64,000 nt of DNA from Bimastos eiseni (taxonomy: Eukaryota > Annelida > Clitellata > Crassiclitellata > Lumbricidae): the NCBI GenBank assembly GCA_959347315.1, contig OY365815.1:1026501-1090500 (forward strand), read 5' to 3'. Made by a program: the position numbers and the translations under genes. Numbering within the stretch: the stretch's first letter is position 1; the number at the start of each line of letters is the position of its first letter. Positions 22,401 through 33,874 of this stretch are shown in pieces. The notes under the pieces were generated by a model that made no database searches, was not told the DNA's origin, and was given only the letters and a program-made list of their open reading frames with translations.

Positions 22401-24880
22401 ATATTGTGCGCGAAGGACTTCAAGGTCCCTGATGCCATACCTGGATCGAAGAAGACGATGGCTGAGATGCAAGCGAACTCTGCGTTGTCCAGCTGGACCT
22501 CACTGAGTGGTTGAATGATCTCGTCTAGGATGCGAGCAATGATTCTATTGAGTCCTGCGTCGTGAGGGGAATTGCGAGGAAGGATGGTGTCGTTGCTGAG
22601 CAGAAGGACGTCCTTATGAGGCAGAGATCGCTTGGCCAATCCAAGCAACAGGTGCTCACCCGCATGCGCTCGCAGAAGGGCCACCTAAGCCATACACACA
22701 AACGGACAAATCGTTGCCACAGCGCTCGTGAATAGGATGGTGCGCATGGCATCATCTGATTCGACTGGCTCTTTAGAAGTGTGGAGATTACGATTACGAG
22801 TGCTGATGACATGTCAACTCCTAATGACTGTGATCGTTAAATATATAGAAGCCGCAGGCTGCGTCTTTGTCTTTTGTCTGTCTGTCTGTCTGTATATATT
22901 TATACCAATCTATCTAGCTATATCGCTAACTACCAAGGCAGAAAAGTAAGTGCCCATGTGTTAAGTAATTAAACATTTATATAGCGCCTTTTAGGGAGAA
23001 ATTCATCATGCATATTCACTCATGCACGCTCTATGTCGTCGTAAATGCCGCTCTACATTAGGTCTTACATATTAATTACATTACAACTAACTGATGTAGA
23101 ATTAATTTTGTAGTCGCGGGTTTCCTTTGGCGCCTGTGATGGAATCTCTGACAAGTATGCATGAAATATGTAAGATGAGTTATACAAAGAATCATTTTCT
23201 TTACAATCACATAGGTCAACATGAAGTCATGACCTCTTAACCCCGCGCTGAATATCCGTTGTGCACATGAGCTAGTTATATCTGGTCTATCTGAAGTGAG
23301 TAATACCTGATCGTCAAGTGGTAGCTCGCAGAAGCTCGGAATGAACTTGGCCCATTCAACCATGACCAGAAGTTCCTGCTTCATTGACTCGCAGATATCG
23401 GATATCGTTGCTATCGTCTTCTGCGATATTTCTCCGCTCGATGCTGGCGAAGGTACCGTCATCTGAAACAGGACAGAGACAAACAGATGTGCCGTCGTAC
23501 CTATATACTAATGGATATATATAGTCAAGGATTATAATCGACCTTCTTACCATAGCTTCCCATAATTATGTGAAGCTGAATTCTTAGAGTTCTGATTGAA
23601 CTGAACATCATTCAAACTATAGCATACACAGAGGGTCTCTGGTCAGTTTCTTCTGAAAAGCTCTTGGTGAATTTACTATTTCAGTTGCAATGCTTGTTGC
23701 TATCGTGATCTATCTGTTACCCGTGATCTTGCACGTGAATAATTCTGAAGAACTATGTTCTCATGGGTCTACTTCGAGTAACAAATTTCAAGACTGAGTT
23801 TCTTGTCTGGTAAGATGTGCAGCTCTGGTATTATGACTCACCTGTCTGGAGGAGACTTCGGCGTGGACTAAGGAATTGACCGACAGGGAACCAGTCTGGC
23901 TGATGTCATCATACGTCGATCTACGATTGCTTATTCGATCTCGTTCATTCTGTACCGCTGCATGTACAAAACAGTAAATATACTGCTATAGATTACATGA
24001 ACTAATTCAGTCGGTTCCCATCCTCCTGTATATGGATGGATGTTTGGATCAATGTATTCGTAGATGGACTTGCAGGTCCATCAAGAGGTCGCAGAGAGGC
24101 AAATGCCCAGCAGAGGTCCAGCTCATATAGGACGCGAAATATATAATATCATTAACAGTTATTGAAAGTTCAAGATACATGCCTTTGTGAATACAATATT
24201 ACTTAGGCTTAACTTCATTCAATCAGTTTAAACTTCAAGCATACGCCTATGGGTCAGGAATTTCTATCGATAGGCTCATGGAGTGAGTTGGTAACAGGAT
24301 CTTTCGTTTGTAATTAATTAAGTAATATATTTATTAATTAATCTTTCATTCCTTCAACCACACAACAAATCATTCAACAACCGAGTCAATCAATGAGCAA
24401 ATAATCGATCGCGTAATCAATGAATGACAGTCTATGGTTGACATTTTGCTTCAATGCATGATGGTTTATGATTGACATTTTGCTTCAATGGATGATGGTC
24501 TATGATTGACATTTTGCTTCAATGGATGATGGTCTATGATTCACAGTCGATGATGAGCTTACCCTCTTTTCGCATCCCAGCGCGGAAGCACTTCTTCAGT
24601 CGGCAGTACCTGCACTGGTTGCGTTTGTCCTTATCGACGATGCAGCATCTGCTGAAGCGACACGTGTACGTGTGGTTCTTTCGCACGCTGCGCCGAAAGA
24701 ACCCCTTACATCCATCGCAAGAGGCAGCACCGTAGTGCTTTCCGGTGGCTCTGTCGCTGCAGATGGCGCAGACATTGTTCGCTGGGCTATTGTCACCTGC
24801 CATCAGTGGACTTGCGTCGTCTGTGCTGCCGTCGAGTGGGGGAAGACCCGGAATGTCGACGTAGGGAACGTCGTTCATGT
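18925..24880 (-). CDS. HNF4: HNF4-type nuclear receptor (NR2A), six coding exons
   Basis: Hepatocyte nuclear factor 4, a ligand-binding-fold transcription factor that acts as a homodimer on DR1-type sites and regulates metabolic and gut genes. Joining the six exons (24880-24563, 23957-23842, 23462-23307, 22684-22441, 21770-21534, 19448-18925) gives about 530 aa with every splice phase agreeing. Residues 37-105 are the two-zinc-finger DNA-binding domain with P-box CDGCKG. A hinge follows (106-144), then a ligand-binding domain from about 155 ending in the AF-2 helix (LLQEIL), and a long F domain finishing HQLKTEMLG. Human HNF4A is 474 aa; the extra length is mostly the F domain. The ATG at 24878-24876 is the first in the DBD exon and follows an apparent acceptor, so an upstream exon, coding or not, is likely. 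Introns contain transposons and tandem repeats but all exons look intact. Confidence 0.95.
19580..21137. mobile_element. Decayed hAT transposon in HNF4 intron
   Basis: It is bounded by an exact 8-bp direct repeat CCTATACT (19572-19579, 21138-21145), the hallmark size for hAT elements. The left end CAGGCCCCCCAGAGG pairs with the right end CAGGCCCTTTCGGAGG (reverse-complemented). Near 20550-20680 the plus strand encodes [20 protein letters not shown] then RTFNVL, the conserved C-terminal dimerisation motif of hAT transposases; the upstream transposase is broken or deleted. A GC-rich patch after 20685 may be a further insertion. It lies in the last HNF4 intron, about 130 bp from the terminal exon. 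Confidence 0.85.
21534..21770 (-). CDS. HNF4: HNF4 exon: end of ligand-binding domain, AF-2
   Basis: Acceptor ctgcag completes an aspartate ([12 protein letters not shown]). The exon contains [18 protein letters not shown] and [14 protein letters not shown] and ends with the activation helix LLQEILLG at donor GTCAGA. Confidence 0.95.
22325..22430 (-). mobile_element. SINE body in HNF4 intron
   Basis: Read on the minus strand: CAGGGACCTTGAAG, then CTCTGCAATATAACCGCAAT, then GCAGCATCTGTGCACTTCTGA. The same body occurs at 47690-47790 and, in part, downstream of the tRNA-like head at 34681. No tRNA head is recognised here. Confidence 0.6.
22441..22684 (-). CDS. HNF4: HNF4 exon: middle of ligand-binding domain
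   Basis: Acceptor ggcttag precedes GTG GCC; the 244-nt exon reads [15 protein letters not shown], then KDVLLLSND and [10 protein letters not shown], and ends FFDP plus one base at donor GTATGG. A SINE body begins about a dozen bases past this donor. Confidence 0.95.
22970..23060 (-). mobile_element. LINE/SINE 3' tail in HNF4 intron
   Basis: ATTTATATAGCGCCTTTTAG, followed by partial matches to the tail of antisense LINE copies (compare 51440-51500). Only the 3' end is present; the family is uncertain. Confidence 0.35.
23307..23462 (-). CDS. HNF4: HNF4 exon: start of ligand-binding domain
   Basis: 52 codons in phase 0 between acceptor tttcag and donor GTATTA. It contains [19 protein letters not shown] and [11 protein letters not shown], the HNF4 LBD signature around helix 3. 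The first ~15 residues (PSPASSGE) are a variable linker. Confidence 0.95.
23842..23957 (-). CDS. HNF4: HNF4 exon: hinge
   Basis: Acceptor tgcag and donor GTGAGT frame 116 nt. The split first codon completes an alanine, followed by [17 protein letters not shown], the conserved C-terminal extension of the HNF4 DNA-binding domain. The exon ends ...EVSSRQ. Confidence 0.93.
24420..24541. repeat. 34-bp tandem repeat beside HNF4 DBD exon
   Basis: About 3.5 copies of a unit containing TATGATTGACATTTTGCTTC at 34-bp spacing. The array stops about 20 bases from the DBD exon's splice donor at 24562. Confidence 0.85.
24563..24880 (-). CDS. HNF4: HNF4 exon: N terminus and DNA-binding domain
   Basis: The exon begins after gacgcag with AC-ATG and codes 105 aa from [11 protein letters not shown], ending AAAGAGG at donor GTAAGC. 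Finger 1 cysteines are residues 37, 40, 54 and 57; finger 2 uses 73, 79, 89 and 92. An additional cysteine at 78 ([10 protein letters not shown]) sits where human HNF4A has glutamine. The region between the ATG and the first finger is acidic and proline-containing, with no similarity I recognise. Confidence 0.95.
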
Positions 24881-25289
24881 CTGCGTCAAAAGATAATTAT
24901 TATTTATGTAAGGTGTGGTGAGATGATGTTGAGTGGGTTGTGAGGCCAGATGAAGTAAGTTATAGAGTAAAACTGTGTTGATCGCCAGGTAAGATTATGC
25001 AGAACAGACAATGCCATCCTGTAAGTCGATTGGGCAGAGCAGGACGGGATGCTTAATGTCGGAGGAAGTGGCGAATGATGTCAAGGTCTCTGAAGGAATC
25101 AGGCCTTTGAATGGAAGGCAAAGGACACTGGAAAGAAGGAAACAGGATGGAAGCAGGAAGAGAGGGACAAAGAACACCAGTTCCATGTGCCATAAATAGG
25201 TATGAGAGATGTCTATGCATGCATGCATTAGCAACTATGGGAAATAACAGAGTAATTATTGGACCTAGAATGAGGGGCAGGCAAGGAGA

Positions 25290-25436
25290 GAGAAAGGGGT
25301 GAGAGAGACAGACAGACAGAGAAGAGAGAGACAGAGAGAGACAGAGAGAGACAGAGAGAGACAGAGAGAGAGACAGAGAGAGAGACCGAGAGAGCAAGGG
25401 AGAGAGAGACAGAGAGAGAGAGAGACAGAGAGAGCA

Positions 25437-25499
<63 letters not shown>

Positions 25500-25544
25500 G
25501 AAAGAGAGAGAAAGAGAGAGAAAGAGAGAGAAAGAGAGAGAAAG

Positions 25545-25575
<31 letters not shown>

Positions 25576-25700
25576 GACAGTAGGTGAGAGAGAGACAAAC
25601 AGATAGATAAACAGACAGACAGGCAGAGACAGAGAGGTAGAGACAGCCAGACAGAAAGGAGAGAGAGAGAGAGAGAGAGAGAAAGTGACAGACAGATTAA
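25290..25700. repeat. GA-rich microsatellite tract
   Basis: Long runs of (GA)n with GACA and GAAA interruptions. This purine tract of about 400 bp lies upstream of the HNF4 DBD exon. The Arg/Glu frame and the complementary Leu/Ser frame (243 aa) are by-products. Confidence 0.95.
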
Positions 25701-26097
25701 CCTACTGATAGAACGACCACAGGCAGACAGACAGACAAACGCATATACAGACAGAGTAGGAAGCATCCATTTGGCGAAAGCCACTGGATACAGAAATCAT
25801 GCCTTTTTAAATCACCTCTGCATAGTTGACTCAATTTCTGGGCTATCAATTTAACGTGACTATTAATAATCAGAATTATTGTTTTCCGTTAATTTTCAAT
25901 TTACAAACTGCAGTATTAGTACAAACATATATATGTAAAAATATATATAAATATATATATAAATATATATATATAATAGACAACGAACGAATAACAAGGT
26001 ATACTACAGGTGTAGAATTTACACGTAATTATCGGCGGTCGAAGACCGTGCTGTGGTTAGATTCAACCGGATCTCGCCGGAATCTCGGTTTTGAGAC

Positions 26098-26445
26098 CCA
26101 CCACCCAATTGATAAGATCTGCCACCCAATTGATAAGATCTGCCACCCATTTGATAAGATCTGCCACCCAATTGACAAGATCTGCCACCCAGTTGATAAG
26201 ATCTGCCACCCAATTGATAAGATCTGCCACCCAGTTGATAAGATCTGCCACCCAATTGATAAGATCTGCCACCCAGTTGATAAGATCTGCCACCCAATTG
26301 ATAAGATCTGCCACCCAGTTGATAAGATCTGCCACCCAATTGATAAGATCTGCCACCCAATTGATAAGATCTGCCACCCAATTGATAAGATCTGCCACCC
26401 AATTGATAAGATCTGCCACTCAATTGATAAGATCTGCCACTTAAA
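26098..26445. repeat. 21-bp minisatellite upstream of HNF4
   Basis: Sixteen GATCTGCCAC motifs at exact 21-bp spacing (26116 to 26431), with linking sequence CCAATTGATAA or CCAGTTGATAA. The 21-bp unit is a multiple of three, so several stop-free frames encode 7-residue repeats such as HPIDKIC. I regard these as non-coding. Confidence 0.95.
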
Positions 26446-27111
26446 TAGGCCTACATGTTTTTCTTTCAAAACTCGGTCATGCATATATATATATATACGC
26501 ACCTTAATTGTTTTGCACATGTTATGCTTATCCGAATAGCAAATAGCGATTATGATATATATCATAGATTCGCCATTTAGCCTGAATTAGGCTTAATATT
26601 AAAATTTTTAAATATGTGGAGATCCGTGCAAGGCGCTCATTGCGTAAAATGGACAGAGGTGGTTAATGTCCAGCTCTAGGCTTTATACACGACCGAACGA
26701 TGGGCATCACAAAATGAGTGCATTAACTACCTTCAAACCTACTTATATCATTGGCTACATGAGCGTATCTTACGCATACCGATATAATAACATTAAATAG
26801 GTTGGCTTAAACACATCTGCAACATGTTACGACACATGTGCCATGCATTATGCAGACCATTATACACGCCACATATATTATAAACGATAAAGATAAATAT
26901 TTTAAAACCTCTAAACGCGAATCGGTTTAAACTTGATTTATAGGCGACATGTGCGTACATTCAATATAATATCCGATATACATGTATATAGGCACGTATG
27001 TGAATATATACGCAATAAATATACACCATACATATATACACACCATATATATATATATATATATATATATTATGTGTGTGTATGATTAGGTATGTCAGGA
27101 TGGAGCGTTGA

Positions 27112-27258
27112 CTGCCTGTATACCTCAACTGCAGCATTGACTGATGGATGGTACGTTTGTGCGACGGCGACTGAAGAAATGTTAGGCATCGTGTAAACTG
27201 ATCCTTTGGAGGTATACCCTGCAGCGAGCGCCAAGATACCCAGCGAAATGCAATGCAA
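27112..27258 (-). other. Possible upstream HNF4 exon (weak)
   Basis: A minus-strand frame from ATG at 27258 runs through SVYTMPNISSVAVAQTYHPS and VNAAVE to a donor-like GTATAC. The strand and position suit a 5' exon. However, the donor leaves phase 0 while the DBD exon needs one carried base, so the two cannot be joined directly. Treat as a candidate only. Confidence 0.2.
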
Positions 27259-29371
27259 TCGAGGGCTGACAGCGGCGGCGGCGGCGGCTCCTCACATGAT
27301 CCGATGAAAGAGAGGGGCCGTCGGTCGTCGTCTGCTTATATAGAGGGCAACAAAAGTCAGACTAATATTTCGATCAACGCCGCGATTGGCCAGAGACGGT
27401 CTCAGCGCCCTGCAGCAGGAAAGGAAGGGCGGTATATCTTCACTTGATGGGGCAAATTCATTCAGAAATCCTACGAATATAATTTTAGTACTACTGTTTG
27501 ATAAAGAGATGAACATCAATTGTGGGGTGCGTGTGTTTTGCATCACCGCAATCATTAACTCTCTTCGCTCTTAGAAACGTCGTCGATGAAAGCTCTCATC
27601 CGATCAATTCGGCGAGAAATGAACAGAGACCGGACGGTGGTGGCTCTAATTATGAAACCGTGCACATTATTCTTGCTGGCAGTTGTAATTCTGACAATGT
27701 AGTATAGTACGAATGGTTGTCGTTGACGACAGTTCAATGCCTGCGATGCTAAGTATCTGCTGCCCACATGTAGACGGATATCTGGAAATGGTGTGCGTGT
27801 AGTGGGCCACGGTTCTCTGGCGCCTTTTCAATCCCGGAAACGGAGGGATAATGACTGGATGAGGAGGAGGAGGAAGTACTTGGTCGATTTAAAGCAGGTC
27901 CCATTATATGATCAACACTTCCTCTTCTAACAGCCGTTCTTAATTTCTTCCCAGTGTTTAGATAATCTTAACTGCCATGGAGTAGGGAAAACACCTACAA
28001 GTGTGCAATAAACTATCCTCTATAATTGCCGGACGACGACTCTTCCAGGTCCAATCAAATAGGTCTATTGTTTTACTTAATCGTGTCTTCCTATAACACT
28101 TCTCTTTCCATTTCCATCGTATGCTAAATCTGCCACATGTGTTCAATCCTCTGCTCCGATCTCAATCGTATTCCCCATCAGATCCAATTCTTCCTTTCTC
28201 CTCTTATCTCTTCCATCGATCGAACTAACCCTCTTCCGCTCATTTTCCTGCCTTTCTTTTCGTATTAAACCAAAATTCAATCATTTCCTTGTCGTTATTT
28301 GTTTTCGATCTACTATTCCCCAATTCGGTCTGTGTCTCTTCTTTTGCTCCCTTTAAAGGGAAATTCAAGTGTTCAGGTATACGGTTATTTCTTTCTCTTC
28401 ATCGTTTCATCCTACCACTCCTGCTTTTCAACGTTCATTTCCTTATCATTTCCAGCTGCATTATTCCTTCTCTCTTTCTTTCTTCCCTCTCCTCTTCTAG
28501 CATGTAAGCAAACTGCATCGTTCCGTATACCAAACACTTTCCGTCGCTCGAGGACATAAACTATTCAATTGGTTTTCAATTGGACGGACAGCAGATCATC
28601 TAATTAAGGTCCGTTAAATCCTTCGACAGAGCCATAGAGGAGGATGGGGTGGAGAGGGCTTGTAAGGGGTAGACTGAGACGAAGTAAGCCCTAACCGCCT
28701 GTGCTGCTTCCGTCTTCCCGCCTGCTGGCCAGGAACAATTTGTAAATCAGGTGTGACCTCCATCGCTATTTATAACCTCTTTCTTGAGTTAAAGTAGCGC
28801 GCAACTGGCCACATTTAAGATATCAGGATCGTAAAGTCGCACTCTTTTACGCACACCGTAATTCATTGTCTAGAAAGATCAGCCTAAGAAATGGCCTATA
28901 GGACCAGTATCAGTAAGGAGAACAATAGACTGTGTATACGTTCAAACATGGTCCATTCATGGTCGACCTTTACTCGGTCTGATGCAAGACTATAAGCTGA
29001 TGTTGTCAGCGTGTGCAATGAACCCATGTGACAGCCAATAGTTACAGATACTTCTCGAATCTAAAACACCCATTTCTCTATTTCAAGACAGTCCTGTAGA
29101 AACAAAGCAGTTTTGACTATTTAATATCATAAATACAGCAAAAGTTAGCTTTTCTGACGCATAAAACAGCAAAATGTGACAATTTATTAACTAACTTCTG
29201 GAGCATTAAAATAGCAAACTTCATCTATTAATCAATTAATTTATTCTTGGATGACTCGACCAGCTTTGCAGATCTGATTAAGACAGCAAATCTCTTTAGT
29301 TCTATACACGAAAATGTCTATCCACTGGTAAAGCCTTAATCACGTAATTATCGTAATTATGAATATACTTA
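27259..29371. other. Intergenic DNA
   Basis: No exon recognised. Pyrimidine-rich text dominates 28140-28500. A (TA)n run lies just left of this interval at 27050-27070. Confidence 0.4.
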
Positions 29372-30930
29372 CAGAGGTGTAACAAGGAGGCAGGAGGGGC
29401 ATCGGCCTCCCCAGTTTTAAAACTGGAGGGGAACAAAGCCCCCAGTGTTAGTGCTCAGTGCCCCTACACGTGCCCCCAAATCGGTTCTATTTTTTATGTC
29501 TCTCCAATAGCTTTTTATATTTCATGATTAAGGTATTGTGGGTCAATAAATTTCCAACAGTTCAAAGTTTGTTTTTACGATTTGTTCTTGCTTAAAAAAC
29601 TGTCATTTACAAATGAGAATAACGCATGTTTTGTTATTCATTCATCTATAATGTATCACTTTGTTCCTTCCCAAAATACAGAAAATTTCTGACATTAGAA
29701 TATTCGTCATTGGCTGAAGAAATAGTCTAGTGGTTGGTCTACAATCATGAAGTCGGGGTTCAGATCCGTGTCAGGGCACAAATTTGATTGGAAATGTCTG
29801 TTGGAACATGCACCTCTTAGGCGACTCTGCTATAATGAGAAGTTAGTAGCACGGAAGACTTGCGTGGAGCTGCTCTGTTGGTGATGGAGGCTGGTGAAAA
29901 ACTGTGGCGATCTATAGCTCAACGTAAGTCTAGTGCGCGATCGGTCGTTCTTCCAGCCATCATCCGACCCTAGTCTACAATCGTGACTCATGACTTCCAT
30001 TTCTTTGCAGTCTGAGTTTGACAAAAATCGTATCCCGAGTATCCAACTTACAAATCTAAAATTGTCCCGTTGACTATGATGACCCCGGATATTGAATTGA
30101 GCAAAAACTCACTCATTTGGAATTTAGCAATACTAAATTAGTTCCGGCTATTGATTGCAATGTGTCAGCCAAGTGATCTCACAATAAACGAGTGTTAGGC
30201 CAATCCTTCAAGTGGGAAGCTCCGAGAGATAGTGATGAATGGGTTTCCACCTTTGCATTCAGAGGCCATGGAAATAATGTTGTAAGTACTCCACTCCTTC
30301 GTAGCAATCTCAAGGTTAGCTCAAGTACTGCTCTTCCACCTAAATCCCGACATTTTAACCAATTATGAATGTGCCTATCGAATGTTGACATTTGCCTTGT
30401 TTTCACCAGCCAACATGTACTCAACCATCTTATAGCAACATTATAGTTGTTTGTAGTCATTGATTAAACATGAAACCCTAATCAAAACTATGGCATAGTC
30501 TATTTAAGTAAGTAATTATGGAGGCACTACAGAAATGTCTGTAAATATGCATATCGAATATTATATCTAAATAACTGATACGTTGACACGAATCTTGCGG
30601 CAAGTTAAAGCAGAAATTTATTTGCATCCAGCACTTGCGATTTTGCAATTACCACGTTATTAGCCTCATGATGATGGAAAAGATTAATTTGCATGCACTT
30701 TTACTGTATATTGTACAAAATAGTAGGCCTACTTTATGGCGTATACTTTAAAAGCGTCCTGCATATCTCATTTCTATGGAGTAATTATGATCAGATGAAT
30801 TTTGGTAAGAAAATCTCTGCCCTCCCTATTTTTCAAATTTCGGGGGGGGGGGGCAAAATTTAAAAGTTGGGAGACAATGTTTTAGAAATTATGCGCCGTT
30901 CCCACTTTTCAAAACCTTGTTACACCTCTG
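29372..30930 (+). mobile_element. hAT-like non-autonomous element, copy A
   Basis: Terminal inverted repeats CAGAGGTGTAACAAGG and CCTTGTTACACCTCTG bound 1559 bp. It contains a tRNA-like stretch (A-box-like TCTAGTGGTTGG near 29727, B-box-like GGTTCAGATCC near 29758) and the TATAATGAGAAGTTAGTAGC segment. A G-run lies near the right end. No intact transposase is seen. The flanks here show no clear 8-bp duplication, unlike copies B and C. Confidence 0.85.
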
Positions 30931-31150
30931 ATATATACATAAACTAGGGCTAAGAAAATGAAATCGCAAGCACTTACACCTATGATTTCCTCTCAGAATA
31001 GTTTCACGGACCTCTGGTTTCATACATATAATTATCTGAGATATTTGCTGCCAACATTTGCACCATTAAGCAGCAGGATTGCCATAATCTTCATAAAAAT
31101 TGAGCCAGATATATTCGATCCCGTATCGAGCAGATCAAAAATCGTCGCGT
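30931..31150. other. Unassigned spacer
   Basis: Short AT-rich interval; nothing recognised. Confidence 0.3.
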
Positions 31151-31199
31151 TAGAACCTTGATCTTGATATTACTTCATCAACAATTTCTGATTATCTGT

Positions 31200-31735
31200 A
31201 TACGACGCGCTGGAGCCGGATGGCTATTGGCATCTCCCCCTCCTTCTTGTCGAGGCTTGGGACTGGCGCGGGCTACACGGACGTCCTGTGGCGGAGGATT
31301 ATCGCCCTTCCGTGCTTGGTCACCGACTCTCGTCTCCAGCAAGCGGCTGCCTGCCAGAATTCAGAGTTGACTATATGCTCCTTCGCCATGACAGGCACAC
31401 GGGTAGGGGGCTCCGTCGATCGATCTTCTGAGGCAGTCTCTCGAAAGGTGCGTTGACGGACGATGCTTCTGCGCTTCGGCAGCCGGCAGGTACAGGGTGC
31501 ATGGCTGCCGGCTGTAAACTCCTCCGCCGCGATCAGGGCGAGCGCATCGAGCGTCTGCGCCGTGGAGCGACTTATGAGACAACCACTCGCACGGCGCTTC
31601 GGAGGACATCAACGATTTCGATTTGGTTGTGAAACATTACGTTACGGTCCTCAAAAGAAGCGTCCTTTTCTTGAACGCGGACGTGCACTTGAGGACAGCA
31701 GCGCACTTCTAATAATCGAAATTGATTGACAGTAC
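31200..31735. other. GC-richer unassigned segment
   Basis: Base composition is clearly richer in G+C than its surroundings, and open frames of 70-90 aa overlap on both strands, including LLRRDQGERIERLRRGATYE on the plus strand. No splice-framed exon or known domain is recognised. It could be a decayed retroelement or an exon of an unknown gene. Confidence 0.25.
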
Positions 31736-33784
31736 GAACTATAATTCCACCACTGTTCGCACTCTGACAGTACCAGTCCCAAGCCTTGATCAAGTAGGAG
31801 GGCGACGCAGGTGATCTTTGTTATCACACAGTGTCGTTAATCTGTACCTTCTACCATATATGAGGTGTAGTTTAAGTTTCTCTTCTTCCTAAATTCAGAC
31901 GTGTGCACAACCATTCGATAGTACATTGTCTCTGCTCCGGGTCAAGTGCCATGTGACCATTGCAACCACAAACGACCCGATTGTCCAACGCCATTATTTG
32001 AAAAGGCCAGTAAGAGTATATGTAGAGGAACTTCTCATTTTCATAGCTGTTCCTGCTGTCAATTCCAAAAAATGGTGCCTGGATGACATCATTGCATGCA
32101 TGGCATTCATTGCAATCAGTAGGACTATTATCCACCTCCCCCACTCCCACCTCCACCTCCACCCCCACCTTCCCCCTCCCCCTATAGACTATAGAAATAT
32201 AATCTTGGGAATCGTATTGCCGTCCGTCGGCTGTTAGCCCAGCCTCGTTTTAATTGGATTCAATCGTAAAAGACAAACTGACTGATGACAGAAACTGGGT
32301 CTTAATTATCAAACTCCTCTTCAATTTGATACAAAAAAGAAAACTGCTCAACAGTGAAATAAAACACGAAATTCTTTGTCTATGGCCTCAAAATGAAAGA
32401 TGCAGCTTCGCGTTTACTAATGTCTTTATTAAAACCTTTTACCATAAAAGTGAAATTAAGGGCTTGACATTTAATATATAGCGCGGTTTAAAGCAACTAG
32501 CGCAACATAAGGAAATTAAAAATATGATGATGAGAATGCCGCTGCAGGTGATATAGATCTAAATATCACCACCAACATCATCATCGTTATTGTCGTCGTT
32601 CATAGTCGTCGTCATCACCACGTCGTCGTCGTTGATATCATCATCAATTTTTCATCAATTCTTCAATTGGGATTCGGGAGATGATTGCATGGTAAACGCT
32701 GACACAAAGGTCAAAAGGATATCCGGGTTCGATAACAGATATATAATATATATTCAGATATCGGTTATATAACCCAGTAGGATAGATTGGCGCCTTGCAT
32801 GCTGTCATACAGCTAAAAATTCCTTACCAAATCTTCAACAATTCATCATAGATTTGTCATCTTTGTATATAGCCTTTCTCGGCATTTTTATCCTCTTCCA
32901 CACATGTAGCCTAACAGGTGATTTACATGATCAATACTTCTGTCATATATAGCCTACTATTTTCCTTTTCCAATAAAGCGATCAGTTCCTAAAAACTTTT
33001 CCATTCATCCCAGCCCTCTCTTCCCATTTGCGGGTCTTATCTTAAATGGCGCCTTTAACCCCATACACACACAGGAGGGGAAACTAATTTATGCGGGAAT
33101 GCTTGCTAACCTGCTCCAGATGTCTTGCAGACCGACCTTCGCGAGAAATATATTATGGCTCGTGTAGGGTCCACTCATTCGTTCATTTATTCGATCATTG
33201 GATGTTCACGCGTTTTATTGCTCATTCCTTCTTTCGTTCTTTCGTTCTCTCAGTCGTTCTTGCGATCATTTCCTCGTTCGTTTGTTCGTTCGTTCTCTCA
33301 TCCGGATGTTCTTTGCCTCAATCGGTCGTGCGCTCATTCGCAAGTATTAAGCAATGTCGTTGGATGACGCCGTCGTTATCTCGTTCCATTCGTCGTTAGC
33401 ACAATAATGGTCGGTCAATCTATCTCTGTCGATCTGTCTGTCTATCTGTCTGTCTGTCTATCTGTCTGTCTGTATATGTGTGTTATATAAACGACCGACA
33501 CACAGGTGCAGGAAGACCGACAGAACGAAATACCGACAGACAGAGAAAAAGACTTTCTGTGTTTTGTCTGTTGATGGTCGTTTTCTTTCTGTCGGTGTTT
33601 CTGTCTGTATACGTCTATATTGTTCATTCATTCAAGCAGTAAGTTCATGAAGCAGTCAGGAAGCTTTACCTTAGAACCATGCGGACATAGTTTAATGGAA
33701 GATCATGGAAATGATCTACAGACATAATTATTGCTATAGGCATTCTGATATAAAGCTAAACGATGGATTGCGGGGAAATGGGGT

Positions 33785-33788
<4 letters not shown>
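31736..33788. other. Intergenic DNA with simple repeats
   Basis: CCACCTCC-type tract at 32130-32180, TCATCGTC/GTCGTC tract at 32565-32645, TCGTTC-rich text at 33180-33300 and CTGT/CTAT tract at 33420-33480. No gene recognised. Confidence 0.5.

Positions 33789-33869
<81 letters not shown>
33789..33869. repeat. Perfect (GA)n, about 40 units
   Basis: Uninterrupted AG dinucleotides for about 80 bp. Confidence 0.98.

Positions 33870-33874
<5 letters not shown>

Noticed and set aside
25053..25784. 243-aa Leu/Ser-rich minus frame
   Set aside because: Reads through the GA/CT microsatellite; low complexity only.
26098..26445. CRISPR-like array
   Set aside because: Units are contiguous 21-mers with no unique spacers, in a eukaryotic genome; it is a minisatellite.
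26029..26565. Repeat-protein frames on both strands at the 21-bp array
   Set aside because: The unit length is a multiple of three and lacks stops, so frames are open by construction.
27112..27258. Confident first coding exon of HNF4
   Set aside because: Its donor leaves phase 0, whereas the DBD exon begins with two bases of a split codon; the join would shift the frame. Kept only as a weak candidate.
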